In this document: in pieces, positions 19,365-27,970 of the stretch | Position numbering within the stretch: the first letter of the stretch is position 1 | Layout of the letters: every line of letters starts with the position of its first letter | Source of the DNA: CAZXWN01 sp964644695 [NCBI: uncultured bacterium] | GTDB taxonomy: Bacteria; UBP4; UBA4092 | Direction: 5' to 3' | DNA: 64,000 bases | NCBI GenBank assembly: GCA_964644695.1 | Contig: CAZXWN010000003.1 | Coordinates: 62,001 to 126,000, forward strand | Notes under the pieces: model-generated | The model's input: the letters and a program-made list of their open reading frames with translations, nothing else | Database searches by the model: none | What the model was told of the DNA's origin: nothing | Translations under genes and position numbers: made by a program

Positions 19365-19467
19365 AGAATAATAATTAATTGTCGAAGATAATTGGGAACC
19401 CTGTCAACCTCTGGAATATGCTATTTTAATTCCTAATAATGTTATTAATTCAACGGTGAGGCTACGA

Positions 19468-21567
19468 ATGTTAACAAACCATCAGCAACGACTGGTCATT
19501 GAGACTGGGAAACTGGTACTGGGATTTCAAACCGACAAATATTTTGCCTGGGATTTGATCTCCGACACAGAACGAAAAACGGCTCTTTTTAATAAACCCG
19601 GAAAGGAAGATTCCATCTGGTCCTTGGAAGTTAAGCAGCCGGATGAAACCCTGAAGGTTATTAAAGCCTGTGAAGCCGACTGGATGGGCGCAGAACTGGT
19701 CAGTCAGAATGAAGAAGGTCTTCATTTTGGTTTTGACTGGCAGTATACCTTAGCTCCTAAGGCCGTCTTAAAGGTTCGGGTCAATGTTAAAGTCGAACAG
19801 GGTTCTAATCTATCCTGCTGGAACATTGAGGTGACTCCTCCCAAAGGATATATTCTTCGTCAGGTGGATTTCCCCCTTATTTCGTATTTCCCTTCTGGCA
19901 AGGGCATCAAAATGGCCATGCCGCATGGTTGGGGTTTGGAATATGACCTCCATGAAGGTGCTAAAAATGAAGGATTTTATCCCTCTTGTCTGGCCAATAT
20001 GCAGTTTGTGGGTGTGTATGATAAAAAAGGTAACGGCCTCTATATCGGAGCTCACGACAAAAAAGCTTACCATAAAGAATTTGCGCTCAAAGCCGGGAAG
20101 ACCGCCGCTGAATTACGCGTCATAAATTATGTGGGTGTTGACCCGAAAAAGCCGTCTAAAGCCTATAAACTTCCCTTTGACATTATCATTGGGGCTTATA
20201 AAGGTGGATGGCGTGAAGCAGGTATGATTTATCGGGACTTCTCCTTCTCCACAAAATGGGGGAACATTCCGACTATCAGTAAACGCAATATTCCCCAGTG
20301 GCTAAAAGATACAGATCTCTGGATTCGGCCTGACGGTGATGTGGAAAGCAACCTTGCCGATACGGAAGAAGCCCTCCAGTTCTATGCAGGTATCCCAACC
20401 GCCTTACATTGGTACAGATGGCATAAGATTCCGTATGATACCCTCTATCCTGAATATTTCCCGACCAAACCAAACTTCGCCAAACAGGTAAAGTATCTTC
20501 AGGATAAATATGATGTGAAGATTACCCCCTACATTAATGGCCGTCTCTGGGACCCTGCAACTAAATCCTGGAAAACTAAAAAAGCTTTTGATTCTGCCTG
20601 TCTGAAAGAAGGCGGCGGATTCTTTACTGAATTTTATGCAACCTCTAATGTGGCAAACAATCCCATGTGTCCCACCACTCCATTGTGGCAGCAGACCGTT
20701 CGGGACATGGTTCAGAAAATCATCAAGGAAACCTATGTCAATGGTGTCTATATTGACCAGATTGGTGCTTCATGGCCGCATCGCTGTGTGAACGAAAAAC
20801 ATGGACATTTACTGGGTGGAGGTTGTTGGTGGTATGAAGGATATCGGAAGATGCTGGATGGTGTCAGAAAAGTCCTTCCCCAAAACCATATCATTACGAC
20901 TGAAGAAAATGCTGAATGTTGGATTGACCAGTTTGATGCTCAGTTGACCCTGAATATGCACGCCTCAGAGGGTAAATGGATCCCCCTATATCCTTTGGTA
21001 TATGGTGACAGAGTTCTGAGTTTCGGTTTTCTCTACTACAAACCGGAGGATTATACAAAAGGATTGCCGTTCCGGGTCAAAATGCAAAAGTGTCTCCTCT
21101 ATGGTTCACAGCTCGGATGGTGCTTCCCCAAAGGGTTGATGGCACCGGAGGCCAGACCTCAGGCTGAATTTATGAAAGATTTGGCTCTTGTCCGCAAATA
21201 TGCTCACGACTTCATTGCCGGCGGTCGCCTGATTGATTTAGTCGAAGTCAGTGGAAAGAATCCGAAAATTAAAGGTGAAGGCGTTTGTATCTTCGGTCCT
21301 AAATACCTGATAGACCAAAAAGCTGTCGAAGGAACTTTGTGGCTGGGTGAATCCGGTAAACTGGGTATTCTTTTGGCGAATGTGGCTGACCAGGAATGTA
21401 TGGTCACGGTCCAGATTCCAAAAGATTTGGTACCTCCACGGTCCGCAAATGGGCGTAAGTTTACCATCTATACAGCCGCTGGAAAAGTAGCCTTAGGTAA
21501 AGTGGAAAATTATCAAGTTAAAATGCGGATGCCGGCTTCCGGTGGCGCTCTTATTGTGATTGGTTGA
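19468..21567 (+). CDS. Cytosolic TIM-barrel glycosidase-like protein (DUF6259-like)
   Basis: This protein of about 699 residues has an N-terminal beta-sandwich (about 1-260), a central TIM barrel (about 270-560) and a C-terminal beta domain. The barrel shows GVYIDQIGAS with Asp430 at the end of a strand and TTEENAE (Glu479/480) on a later strand. This is consistent with a retaining glycosidase of the DUF6259/GH-like group. The substrate is unknown. ATG 19468 is preferred over the GTG at 19456 because GTGAGG sits 7 nt before it. No signal peptide is seen. It is 32 bp upstream of a GH2 gene and probably co-transcribed with it and the GHL10 gene, forming a small sugar-degradation operon. Confidence 0.7.
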   Translation: MLTNHQQRLVIETGKLVLGFQTDKYFAWDLISDTERKTALFNKPGKEDSIWSLEVKQPDETLKVIKACEADWMGAELVSQNEEGLHFGFDWQYTLAPKAVLKVRVNVKVEQGSNLSCWNIEVTPPKGYILRQVDFPLISYFPSGKGIKMAMPHGWGLEYDLHEGAKNEGFYPSCLANMQFVGVYDKKGNGLYIGAHDKKAYHKEFALKAGKTAAELRVINYVGVDPKKPSKAYKLPFDIIIGAYKGGWREAGMIYRDFSFSTKWGNIPTISKRNIPQWLKDTDLWIRPDGDVESNLADTEEALQFYAGIPTALHWYRWHKIPYDTLYPEYFPTKPNFAKQVKYLQDKYDVKITPYINGRLWDPATKSWKTKKAFDSACLKEGGGFFTEFYATSNVANNPMCPTTPLWQQTVRDMVQKIIKETYVNGVYIDQIGASWPHRCVNEKHGHLLGGGCWWYEGYRKMLDGVRKVLPQNHIITTEENAECWIDQFDAQLTLNMHASEGKWIPLYPLVYGDRVLSFGFLYYKPEDYTKGLPFRVKMQKCLLYGSQLGWCFPKGLMAPEARPQAEFMKDLALVRKYAHDFIAGGRLIDLVEVSGKNPKIKGEGVCIFGPKYLIDQKAVEGTLWLGESGKLGILLANVADQECMVTVQIPKDLVPPRSANGRKFTIYTAAGKVALGKVENYQVKMRMPASGGALIVIG

Positions 21568-21599
21568 TTTATTGCATAACAGGGTAAGGGGATAAAACT

Positions 21600-23366
21600 A
21601 TGTCAAAACAAAACACAACATCTAAACAACTGAGGCCGGAACATCCCCGGCCTCAGTTTGTGAGAGAGTCCTGGTTATCTCTGAATGGTATTTGGTCTTT
21701 TGCATTGGACCCGGGCCAGTCTGGAGAAGAACGGGATATGCCCAAAGGGCAGGGTTTCGATTCTGAAATCACGGTTCCCTTTTGTCCAGAAAGTAAACTG
21801 TCGGGTATAGAACTGACAGACTTCATTCCTTCCTGTTGGTATGCTGTCTATATCAACATTCCAGAGGAATGGGTAGGAAACAGGACCCTGTTACATTTCG
21901 GGGCCGTGGATTATGAATCTACCCTCTGGTTGAATGGAAACAAGGTTGGGACCCACCGGGGTGGGTATTCCTCTTTCACAATGGATATCACTGACTTTCT
22001 GAAAGACGGTGAGAATCTTCTGGTATTACGGGCAAACGATAATACTCGTGACCCCTTGATTCCTTCCGGTAAACAGTCTGATAAATATGATTCTTATGGG
22101 TGTTTCTATACCCGTACTACCGGGATTTGGCAGACGGTCTGGCTGGAATCTGTCCCACAGACGTATCTGAAAACAGTGAAATATTACACCGATATCACCA
22201 ACAATAAAGTCAATATTCAGGCGCAAATTGCCGGGGATACCTCCGATTGTGATTTGACCTGTATCATCAAAGATAACGGTAAAGAAATTACCCGGACGAC
22301 CATCAAAGCCGCGGCTAATGTCAGTATGGATATCTCCATTCCTGATGCAGTTTTGTGGGAACCTGGGAAACCCTATCTGTATGATGTGGAATTTATTCTG
22401 TCTTGTGAGGGTACTGATTTTGACCGTGTCTCCAGTTATTTGGGGATGCGGGAAGTCAAAATTGAAGGTTATAAAGTTCTGATTAATGGAAAATCTGTTT
22501 TTCAAAGGTTGGTTTTGGACCAGGGATTCTATCCAGACGGAATATATACTGCCCCCACGGACAGAGACCTGAAAAAAGATATCGAGATGTCTCTAACAGC
22601 CGGATTCAATGGGGCCCGCCTCCATGAAAAAGTTTTTGAAGAAAGATTCTTGTACTGGTGTGACAAGCTGGGTTATCTGGTCTGGGGTGAATTCCCAAAC
22701 TGGGGATTATCGCTTAATATTCCCGGAGCACTGGACCGAATGACCCGCGAATGGGTCGAAGTTATGGAACGGGACTTTAATCATCCTGCCATTATCGGCT
22801 GGTGCCCCTTTAATGAAACAACCAATGACCAGGACCCGGAAATACTTCGTACGGTGTGCCGCCTGACCAAAACTCTGGATACAACCCGCCCTGTTATTGA
22901 TACTTCCGGATACTTCCATGTAGAAACCGATATCTATGATGTTCATGATTATGAACAAAATCCCGAAGTATTGAAATCCCATCATGACCCAATGCTAACT
23001 GATGACAGTAAGGCATGGAAGAATTTCCCGGAGCCATGGAATCGGAATGCTTCCTATCAGGGCAAGATTCCCTATTTTGTAAGTGAATATGGTGGAATTT
23101 GGTGGAATCCCAATCAGAAGGATGAAAAGTCCTGGGGATATGGCAATCGTCCTTCCAGTGAAGAGGATTTTGTTACTCGTTACATTGAATTAACGAAAGT
23201 CCTGTTAAATCATCCCAAGATGTTTGGTTTTTGTTACACTCAACTTTATGATGTTGAACAGGAAGTAAACGGTCTTTATACCTATGACCGCAAAATGAAA
23301 ATAAGCGCTAAATCACTGGCTCGAATCAAGGAAATCAATCAAACTAAGGCAGCGATTGAAGATTGA
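21600..23366 (+). CDS. Glycoside hydrolase family 2 beta-glycosidase
   Basis: This 588-residue retaining beta-glycosidase (beta-galactosidase, glucuronidase or mannosidase type) has the GH2 sugar-binding jelly roll (about 15-180), an immunoglobulin-like domain (about 185-285) and the TIM barrel (about 290-585). The acid/base is Glu406 in PFNETT and the nucleophile is Glu496 in FVSEYGG. It is shorter than LacZ and lacks a signal peptide. GGTAAGGGG precedes ATG 21600. It lies 32 bp after the DUF6259-like gene and about 50 bp before the GHL10-like gene, so the three probably act on the same substrate. Substrate cannot be fixed from sequence. Confidence 0.92.
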   Translation: MSKQNTTSKQLRPEHPRPQFVRESWLSLNGIWSFALDPGQSGEERDMPKGQGFDSEITVPFCPESKLSGIELTDFIPSCWYAVYINIPEEWVGNRTLLHFGAVDYESTLWLNGNKVGTHRGGYSSFTMDITDFLKDGENLLVLRANDNTRDPLIPSGKQSDKYDSYGCFYTRTTGIWQTVWLESVPQTYLKTVKYYTDITNNKVNIQAQIAGDTSDCDLTCIIKDNGKEITRTTIKAAANVSMDISIPDAVLWEPGKPYLYDVEFILSCEGTDFDRVSSYLGMREVKIEGYKVLINGKSVFQRLVLDQGFYPDGIYTAPTDRDLKKDIEMSLTAGFNGARLHEKVFEERFLYWCDKLGYLVWGEFPNWGLSLNIPGALDRMTREWVEVMERDFNHPAIIGWCPFNETTNDQDPEILRTVCRLTKTLDTTRPVIDTSGYFHVETDIYDVHDYEQNPEVLKSHHDPMLTDDSKAWKNFPEPWNRNASYQGKIPYFVSEYGGIWWNPNQKDEKSWGYGNRPSSEEDFVTRYIELTKVLLNHPKMFGFCYTQLYDVEQEVNGLYTYDRKMKISAKSLARIKEINQTKAAIED

Positions 23367-23416
23367 AATAAGTACTGATTCTGATGCCCAGGATATTGAA
23401 AGGAGAACAGGAAACC

Positions 23417-24700
23417 ATGAAGTCTAAATTAGTTCTTTTGACAGTTATCCTCCTGTTGATTGTGACAGGGGCTTTTGCTGCAGTTAAACAAGATGCTCCT
23501 GATGAATTAAGGGGTATATGGGTATCCAGAACAGACATTTATAAAGGGAAAGCCTTTATCTCTAAAATGTTTAGTGCCTTGGCCGAAGCAAACATCAACA
23601 CCGTGTGTCTCCCGACCTATTACAAAGGGGTGGTGACCTATCCCGGCAGTAAATATTTACCGATAGACCCTGTTCTTGAGAAAATAGACCCCGATTACCT
23701 GAACTGGATGATCAAAGAAGCCAAGAAGAATGGATTGAGTGTTGAAGCATGGCCTGAATATGGGTACTATGCTTATTTCACTCCAGACCTCTCAAAGGAG
23801 ACCACCTGGGGCGTTTTCCTGGATAAATATCCGGAATTGACAGCGATTACTGTGGATGGAGTTCCATATTTAAGTAACAAATTCGGGACGTACTTCTCTT
23901 TGTGTCCATCAAACCCTAAAAGCCATGAATTGATGACTGATTTATTAACTGAGATGGTGGCTAAGTATGATTTTGATGCCCTGAATGTTGACCGGGCACG
24001 GTATCCCTCTGATCAGTTCTGTTTCTGTGACTATTGTAAAAAACATTTTAAGCAGGAAACCGGGTTAACGCTGGATAAAGCGTTACTGTCAGACCCGGGG
24101 AAAAAGAAAGTCTTGATTCAGTGGCGGAAGGACCGGGTTACATCCTTCATGGAACGATTACGTCGTTCTGTTGATAAAACCCGGCCGGGTGTAAGAATTA
24201 CTGCTGATGTCTGGTCTGGTGTATCGGACAGCGATGAAAAGGGTCAGGATTGGCCAACTTGGTTGGATAGAGGGTACCTTGATATAGCGGTTCCGATGAT
24301 GTACTACAACGATATTACTCAGGAAATGAATAATGCCATTTCTAAAGCCCCTTCTTCACGGTATATGGCTGCCGGCATTACGGTAGAGACAAACAAACCC
24401 GAAACAGTCAGGCAACACATCCAACAGGCCCGTGATGTTAATGCTGCAGGTTTTGTCTTGTGGTATATGGGAACGGTTGAGGATGACTTACCCTTATTGA
24501 AATCAACTGTATTATCCAAGCCAGCTAAACCTTTTTATCCGGAACGCCGTAAATTGATCCCAACAGTCATTAAAGGCCGGCCGAAATTCCTTAAAGAACC
24601 GGGTAAAGGATATAAGAGTACTGCGAAAGGTGTGAAACCACCTTTACTACCCACCGTTAAAAGTGATATAGATACTGAAGCTCCAGTAAAAAATAGATAA
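23417..24700 (+). CDS. Secreted GHL10/DUF187-type glycoside hydrolase-like protein
   Basis: ATG 23417 is chosen because a clear signal peptide (MKSKLVLLTVILLLIV...AFAA) begins there and an AGGAGA-like site lies upstream; the longer frame adds eleven residues before it. The 427-residue protein has the family start ELRGIWVSRTDI and the block FDALNVDRARYPSD with Asp residues at strand ends, as in YngK/GHL10 TIM-barrel proteins. Four cysteines in FCFCDYCKKH are unusual for the family and could form a small metal or disulfide site. It is the last gene of the three-gene glycosidase operon and the only one exported, so it may begin degradation outside the membrane. Confidence 0.8.
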   Translation: MKSKLVLLTVILLLIVTGAFAAVKQDAPDELRGIWVSRTDIYKGKAFISKMFSALAEANINTVCLPTYYKGVVTYPGSKYLPIDPVLEKIDPDYLNWMIKEAKKNGLSVEAWPEYGYYAYFTPDLSKETTWGVFLDKYPELTAITVDGVPYLSNKFGTYFSLCPSNPKSHELMTDLLTEMVAKYDFDALNVDRARYPSDQFCFCDYCKKHFKQETGLTLDKALLSDPGKKKVLIQWRKDRVTSFMERLRRSVDKTRPGVRITADVWSGVSDSDEKGQDWPTWLDRGYLDIAVPMMYYNDITQEMNNAISKAPSSRYMAAGITVETNKPETVRQHIQQARDVNAAGFVLWYMGTVEDDLPLLKSTVLSKPAKPFYPERRKLIPTVIKGRPKFLKEPGKGYKSTAKGVKPPLLPTVKSDIDTEAPVKNR

Positions 24701-24704
24701 AATT

Positions 24705-24737
24705 AAAGAGAGGATGAGTACATCCTCTCTTTTTATT
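24705..24737 (+). terminator. Terminator of the glycosidase operon
   Basis: AAAGAGAGGATG and CATCCTCTCTTT form a 12-bp perfect stem with a 4-nt loop and a following T run. It lies a few bases past the GHL10-like stop codon. Confidence 0.93.
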
Positions 24738-24850
24738 TTGGTATGGTTCAAGTCCCCCCCTGTTACATTCTGGGGTTTATCTGATAATATAGTGAAGTGT
24801 CATCGGTTGAGGCCGGCCACGAATTTTAAATTAAAATATTGTGTTAACAA

Positions 24851-26017
24851 ATGGCAGATAAGATTAAACTAGGGATTATAGGTAGTTCGACAATGTATGG
24901 ATACGGTCAGTTACCGCTGGCCGTGGACCATCCGGATTATGAGGTGTATGCTATCGCCGAAGTGAATCCGGATCGGTTGGACTTTATTGCGGGACAGTGC
25001 AAAGTTCCTCCCGAAAGACGATTCTCAGACTATCATGACCTCCTCCAAATGCCTGAAATCCAGGGTGTTGTTGTCACCACAAGGGTGGACCAACACTATG
25101 GAGTTGTCATGTCTGCCGCTTTAGCCGGAAAACATATTCTATGTGAACGGCCCTTAGCCCCGACTGTCGCCCAGGGTTGGGAGATGGTTGATGCCGCCCG
25201 CCAGAACAATGTCATGCTGCTGGTAAACCTTCCGGTTCGAATGGAAGCACCCACGCGGAAACTTATACAATTAGTCCGGGAAGGCAAAGTAGGCAAAGTC
25301 TGTTCTCTGCGCCTTTGTTACTTGTGGTATGGACCTGAAGCGGACCGGAGGAGTTACCGTCAGGTAGGGTCTGCTGCAGATTCTCTTAATTATCTGTGGT
25401 TTGGTGCGGAGATTGATAAACAGACTGGGAGTCAGCGGTCACGCCGGGACATCCTGATGGAGGAAGGTGGAGGGCCTATTTTCGATACAGGCACTCACTA
25501 CTTCGATTTGGCGAGAGTGTTGGCTGGCAGTGAATTCCGTGATATTAACGCGGTTGGTTCCTGGGTGGAAACCCAATATAACAATCCAGGTCATGTCATC
25601 TGTACCGGATATTTCGAAAACGGTGTCATTGCCTTGATAGAAGAAAGCTGGGTTTATACCCACAATTCCGGAAGAAGAAATGCCGTTCACCGGGTTGAGG
25701 TCGTGGGTACAGAGGGCCTGGCCGTTAATGAGTGGGACTGGGACCCCGAAAAACAAATCTATACCGCCAATAAAGTAAAGCTGTTTGCTGGAGGCCAGTT
25801 CCAGGAAGATGTCTATCAGGTTGAAAAAGACTTTGTTGCCATGTATGGGCATTTTGCGAATGTGGTCCGTGAAGGTAAATATAATCCTGATATGGCGACT
25901 GGTGAAGATGGCATTATTGCCATGGAGTGTGCCATGAAAGCTCTGGATGCCTGTCGCAGGAATCGGTTTGCTAAAAACGAGATTCTCCGGGAACAGTCAA
26001 AATACTGGGTTACCTAA
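24851..26017 (+). CDS. Gfo/Idh/MocA family oxidoreductase with altered EKP motif
   Basis: This 388-residue NAD(P)-dependent sugar or inositol dehydrogenase-like protein has a Rossmann domain (about 1-125) with LGIIGSS, and a C-terminal alpha/beta domain with EGGGPIFDTGTHYFDLAR. The conserved EKP loop, whose Lys normally contacts substrate and cofactor, reads CERPL here, so position 100 is Arg instead of Lys. This may change activity or substrate. It lies 150 bp after the glycosidase operon terminator on the same strand and has its own terminator, so it is probably a separate transcript in the same catabolic neighbourhood. No signal peptide is seen. Confidence 0.88.
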   Translation: MADKIKLGIIGSSTMYGYGQLPLAVDHPDYEVYAIAEVNPDRLDFIAGQCKVPPERRFSDYHDLLQMPEIQGVVVTTRVDQHYGVVMSAALAGKHILCERPLAPTVAQGWEMVDAARQNNVMLLVNLPVRMEAPTRKLIQLVREGKVGKVCSLRLCYLWYGPEADRRSYRQVGSAADSLNYLWFGAEIDKQTGSQRSRRDILMEEGGGPIFDTGTHYFDLARVLAGSEFRDINAVGSWVETQYNNPGHVICTGYFENGVIALIEESWVYTHNSGRRNAVHRVEVVGTEGLAVNEWDWDPEKQIYTANKVKLFAGGQFQEDVYQVEKDFVAMYGHFANVVREGKYNPDMATGEDGIIAMECAMKALDACRRNRFAKNEILREQSKYWVT

Positions 26018-26039
26018 AACAAAACAAGAAAACAAATTG

Positions 26040-26067
26040 AAAGCCCCTGTCATCAGGGGCTTTTTTA
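26040..26067 (+). terminator. Terminator of the oxidoreductase gene
   Basis: AAAGCCCCTG and CAGGGGCTTT form a 10-bp perfect stem with a 4-nt loop, followed by T residues. Confidence 0.92.
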
Positions 26068-26121
26068 TTAGAGTATTTATTGAAGGTAAAATAATAATTA
26101 GCGAGGTAAGAGTGATTCATT

Positions 26122-26598
26122 ATGTCTCATCTTAAAACGAATGCCATGCGTATCCTTGATAAAGCAGGCATCACATACAACACCTATTCGTATGATTCTG
26201 TTGATGGCTTAATAGATGGTATTTCTGTGGCAAAGAAAATCTCTCGGCCTGTGGATCAGGTCTATAAAACACTGGTCACTCAAGGTTCCAGCCGGGAATA
26301 TTATGTGTTTGTGATTCCTGTGACCGATGAATTGGATCTGAAGGCAGCCGCCAGAGCCGTGAATGAGAAATCAATTGAGATGATAAAGGTCAGTGATATT
26401 AACAAAATTACTGGATATATCCGGGGTGGATGTTCACCGGTGGGGATGAAAAAAGAATATAAAACAGTGGTGAATGATTCCTGTCTCATCCAGGAAAAGA
26501 TGATTTTCAGTGCTGGAAAAATTGGGTATCAGATTGAAATGGCACCGGATGATTTACTCAATATCACCCATGGGAATACAGCGCACATTGTCATTTAA
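26122..26598 (+). CDS. ybaK: Cys-tRNA(Pro) deacylase, YbaK/EbsC family
   Basis: This 158-residue trans-editing protein hydrolyses mischarged Cys-tRNA(Pro). It has the family blocks VYKTLV, the FVIPVTDELDLKAAA strand-helix, GYIRGGCSPVGMKK (substrate pocket) and a final GNTAHIVI. Length is normal. GCGAGGTAAG precedes ATG 26122. It lies 33 bp upstream of an MFS transporter on the same strand; the two may be co-transcribed but have no obvious functional link. Confidence 0.94.
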   Translation: MSHLKTNAMRILDKAGITYNTYSYDSVDGLIDGISVAKKISRPVDQVYKTLVTQGSSREYYVFVIPVTDELDLKAAARAVNEKSIEMIKVSDINKITGYIRGGCSPVGMKKEYKTVVNDSCLIQEKMIFSAGKIGYQIEMAPDDLLNITHGNTAHIVI

Positions 26599-26630
26599 TG
26601 AAATGAAACACTAATCAACGAAAGAAATAT

Positions 26631-27785
26631 ATGGAACTCTTATTACTCACAGTTATTTATTTAGCTTTTATCAGTCTTGGATTACCTGATGGTGTATTTG
26701 GAGTTGCCTGGCCGGATATTCGAATCGAGTTTGGTCAGCCTATCCAGGCCGCGGGTATCATTTCCATTCTGCTGATGAGTTTCTCCGCACTCTCCAGTTT
26801 TACATCAGGCCGAGTGGTCGGAAGATTTGGTACAGGAAAAGTAACTTTTATCAGTTGCCTGATGACAGGACTGGCTTTGTGGGGGTATGGATTATCCCCT
26901 TCATATCTCTGGCTGATAGCATTAGCCATTCCTTTGGGATTAGGTCAGGGGGCCGTAGATTCCGGGTTGAATAATTACGTTGCGCAAAACTATTCTTCAC
27001 GGCACATGAACTGGCTCCATTGCTGTTGGGGAATTGGTGCCAGCCTGGGGCCTTTCATTATGACCTGGACCATGGCCCATGGAGGCACATGGAGGGGTGG
27101 ATATGGCCACATCTCTCTTATGCAAATCGTACTGGCTCTGATACTCCTTCTAAGCCTGAAGCTCTGGAAAAAGAACGGGTCAGGTACCGAAAACGCTTCT
27201 GAAACACACATTCCCGGCCAAACTTCGAAATTGTTCAAACTGCCTGCGGCATGGCTGGGGGTACTGTTGTTTTTTGTGTATGCCGGGGCGGAGTTTTCGG
27301 TAGGATTGTGGGCCAATAGTTTTCTGGTGGAATCCCGCCACATTCCCAAAACATCCGCGGGGTTATGGATAACCTGGTACTACGGGGCGTTGATGTTTGG
27401 CCGGTTTGTTACAGGCTTGATTGTGAATCAATTAGGTAACCGGACCTTGATTCGTCTGGGTCTGGGAATCTCCGGATTGGGAGCGTTATGTCTCTTTATC
27501 CCCGGATATCCGATTCTGTTGATGGTAGGACTTATTCTGATGGGGTTTGGATATGGACCCTTATATCCCTGTATGATGCACGAGACTTCTGCCCGATTTG
27601 ATCCAGTTCTGACCCGGACATTGATTGGTTACCAGGTAGGAACTGCGTGTCTGGGAGGTTCACTTTTAACCGCAGGATTGGGTGTTTTACTGGGATGGGG
27701 GACACTGGAGATATTACTGCCCTGTCTGGTGGGAATGATAGGGACATTGTTCCTGTTGTCGGAGTGGCAGAACCGATTGTCTTAA
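26631..27785 (+). CDS. Major facilitator superfamily transporter
   Basis: This 384-residue membrane protein has about 12 hydrophobic segments. The first is LLLLTVIYLAFISLGLPDGVFG. The loop between helices 2 and 3 contains GRVVGRFGTGKV, the MFS motif-A position, and the matching loop in the second half is MFGRFVTGLIVNQLGNRT. The central hydrophilic loop is about residues 180-205. The LGLPDGVFGVAWP start resembles sugar-transporting MFS members such as fucose permease-like proteins. It could import products of the neighbouring glycosidases, but the substrate is inferred only from context. Confidence 0.87.
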   Translation: MELLLLTVIYLAFISLGLPDGVFGVAWPDIRIEFGQPIQAAGIISILLMSFSALSSFTSGRVVGRFGTGKVTFISCLMTGLALWGYGLSPSYLWLIALAIPLGLGQGAVDSGLNNYVAQNYSSRHMNWLHCCWGIGASLGPFIMTWTMAHGGTWRGGYGHISLMQIVLALILLLSLKLWKKNGSGTENASETHIPGQTSKLFKLPAAWLGVLLFFVYAGAEFSVGLWANSFLVESRHIPKTSAGLWITWYYGALMFGRFVTGLIVNQLGNRTLIRLGLGISGLGALCLFIPGYPILLMVGLILMGFGYGPLYPCMMHETSARFDPVLTRTLIGYQVGTACLGGSLLTAGLGVLLGWGTLEILLPCLVGMIGTLFLLSEWQNRLS

Positions 27786-27805
27786 GGAGTGTTAGATAAT
27801 AAATA

Positions 27806-27914
27806 AGGTGGTGACCCTCTTCTGTTTAACCCTATCTTGTATCCCTTTCTCAATCACCCTGTTATTTTCTTTCCAATTCTTTTCTATTCTATCCAGAAGA
27901 GGGTCATACCACCT
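27806..27914. repeat. Long inverted repeat with pyrimidine-rich loop
   Basis: The arm at 27806-27824 (AGGTGGT then GACCCTCTTCTG) is the reverse complement of 27894-27914, apart from a 2-nt insertion in the second arm. The 69-nt loop is almost all pyrimidine on the plus strand. It lies between the convergent MFS and nitroreductase genes and could act as a terminator-like structure, but there is no T run directly after either arm. Confidence 0.75.
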
Positions 27915-27970
27915 GGCGTCTTTAATTAAAACATATCCCTTTTTATGGGAAATGACCACTTATTTAGATA

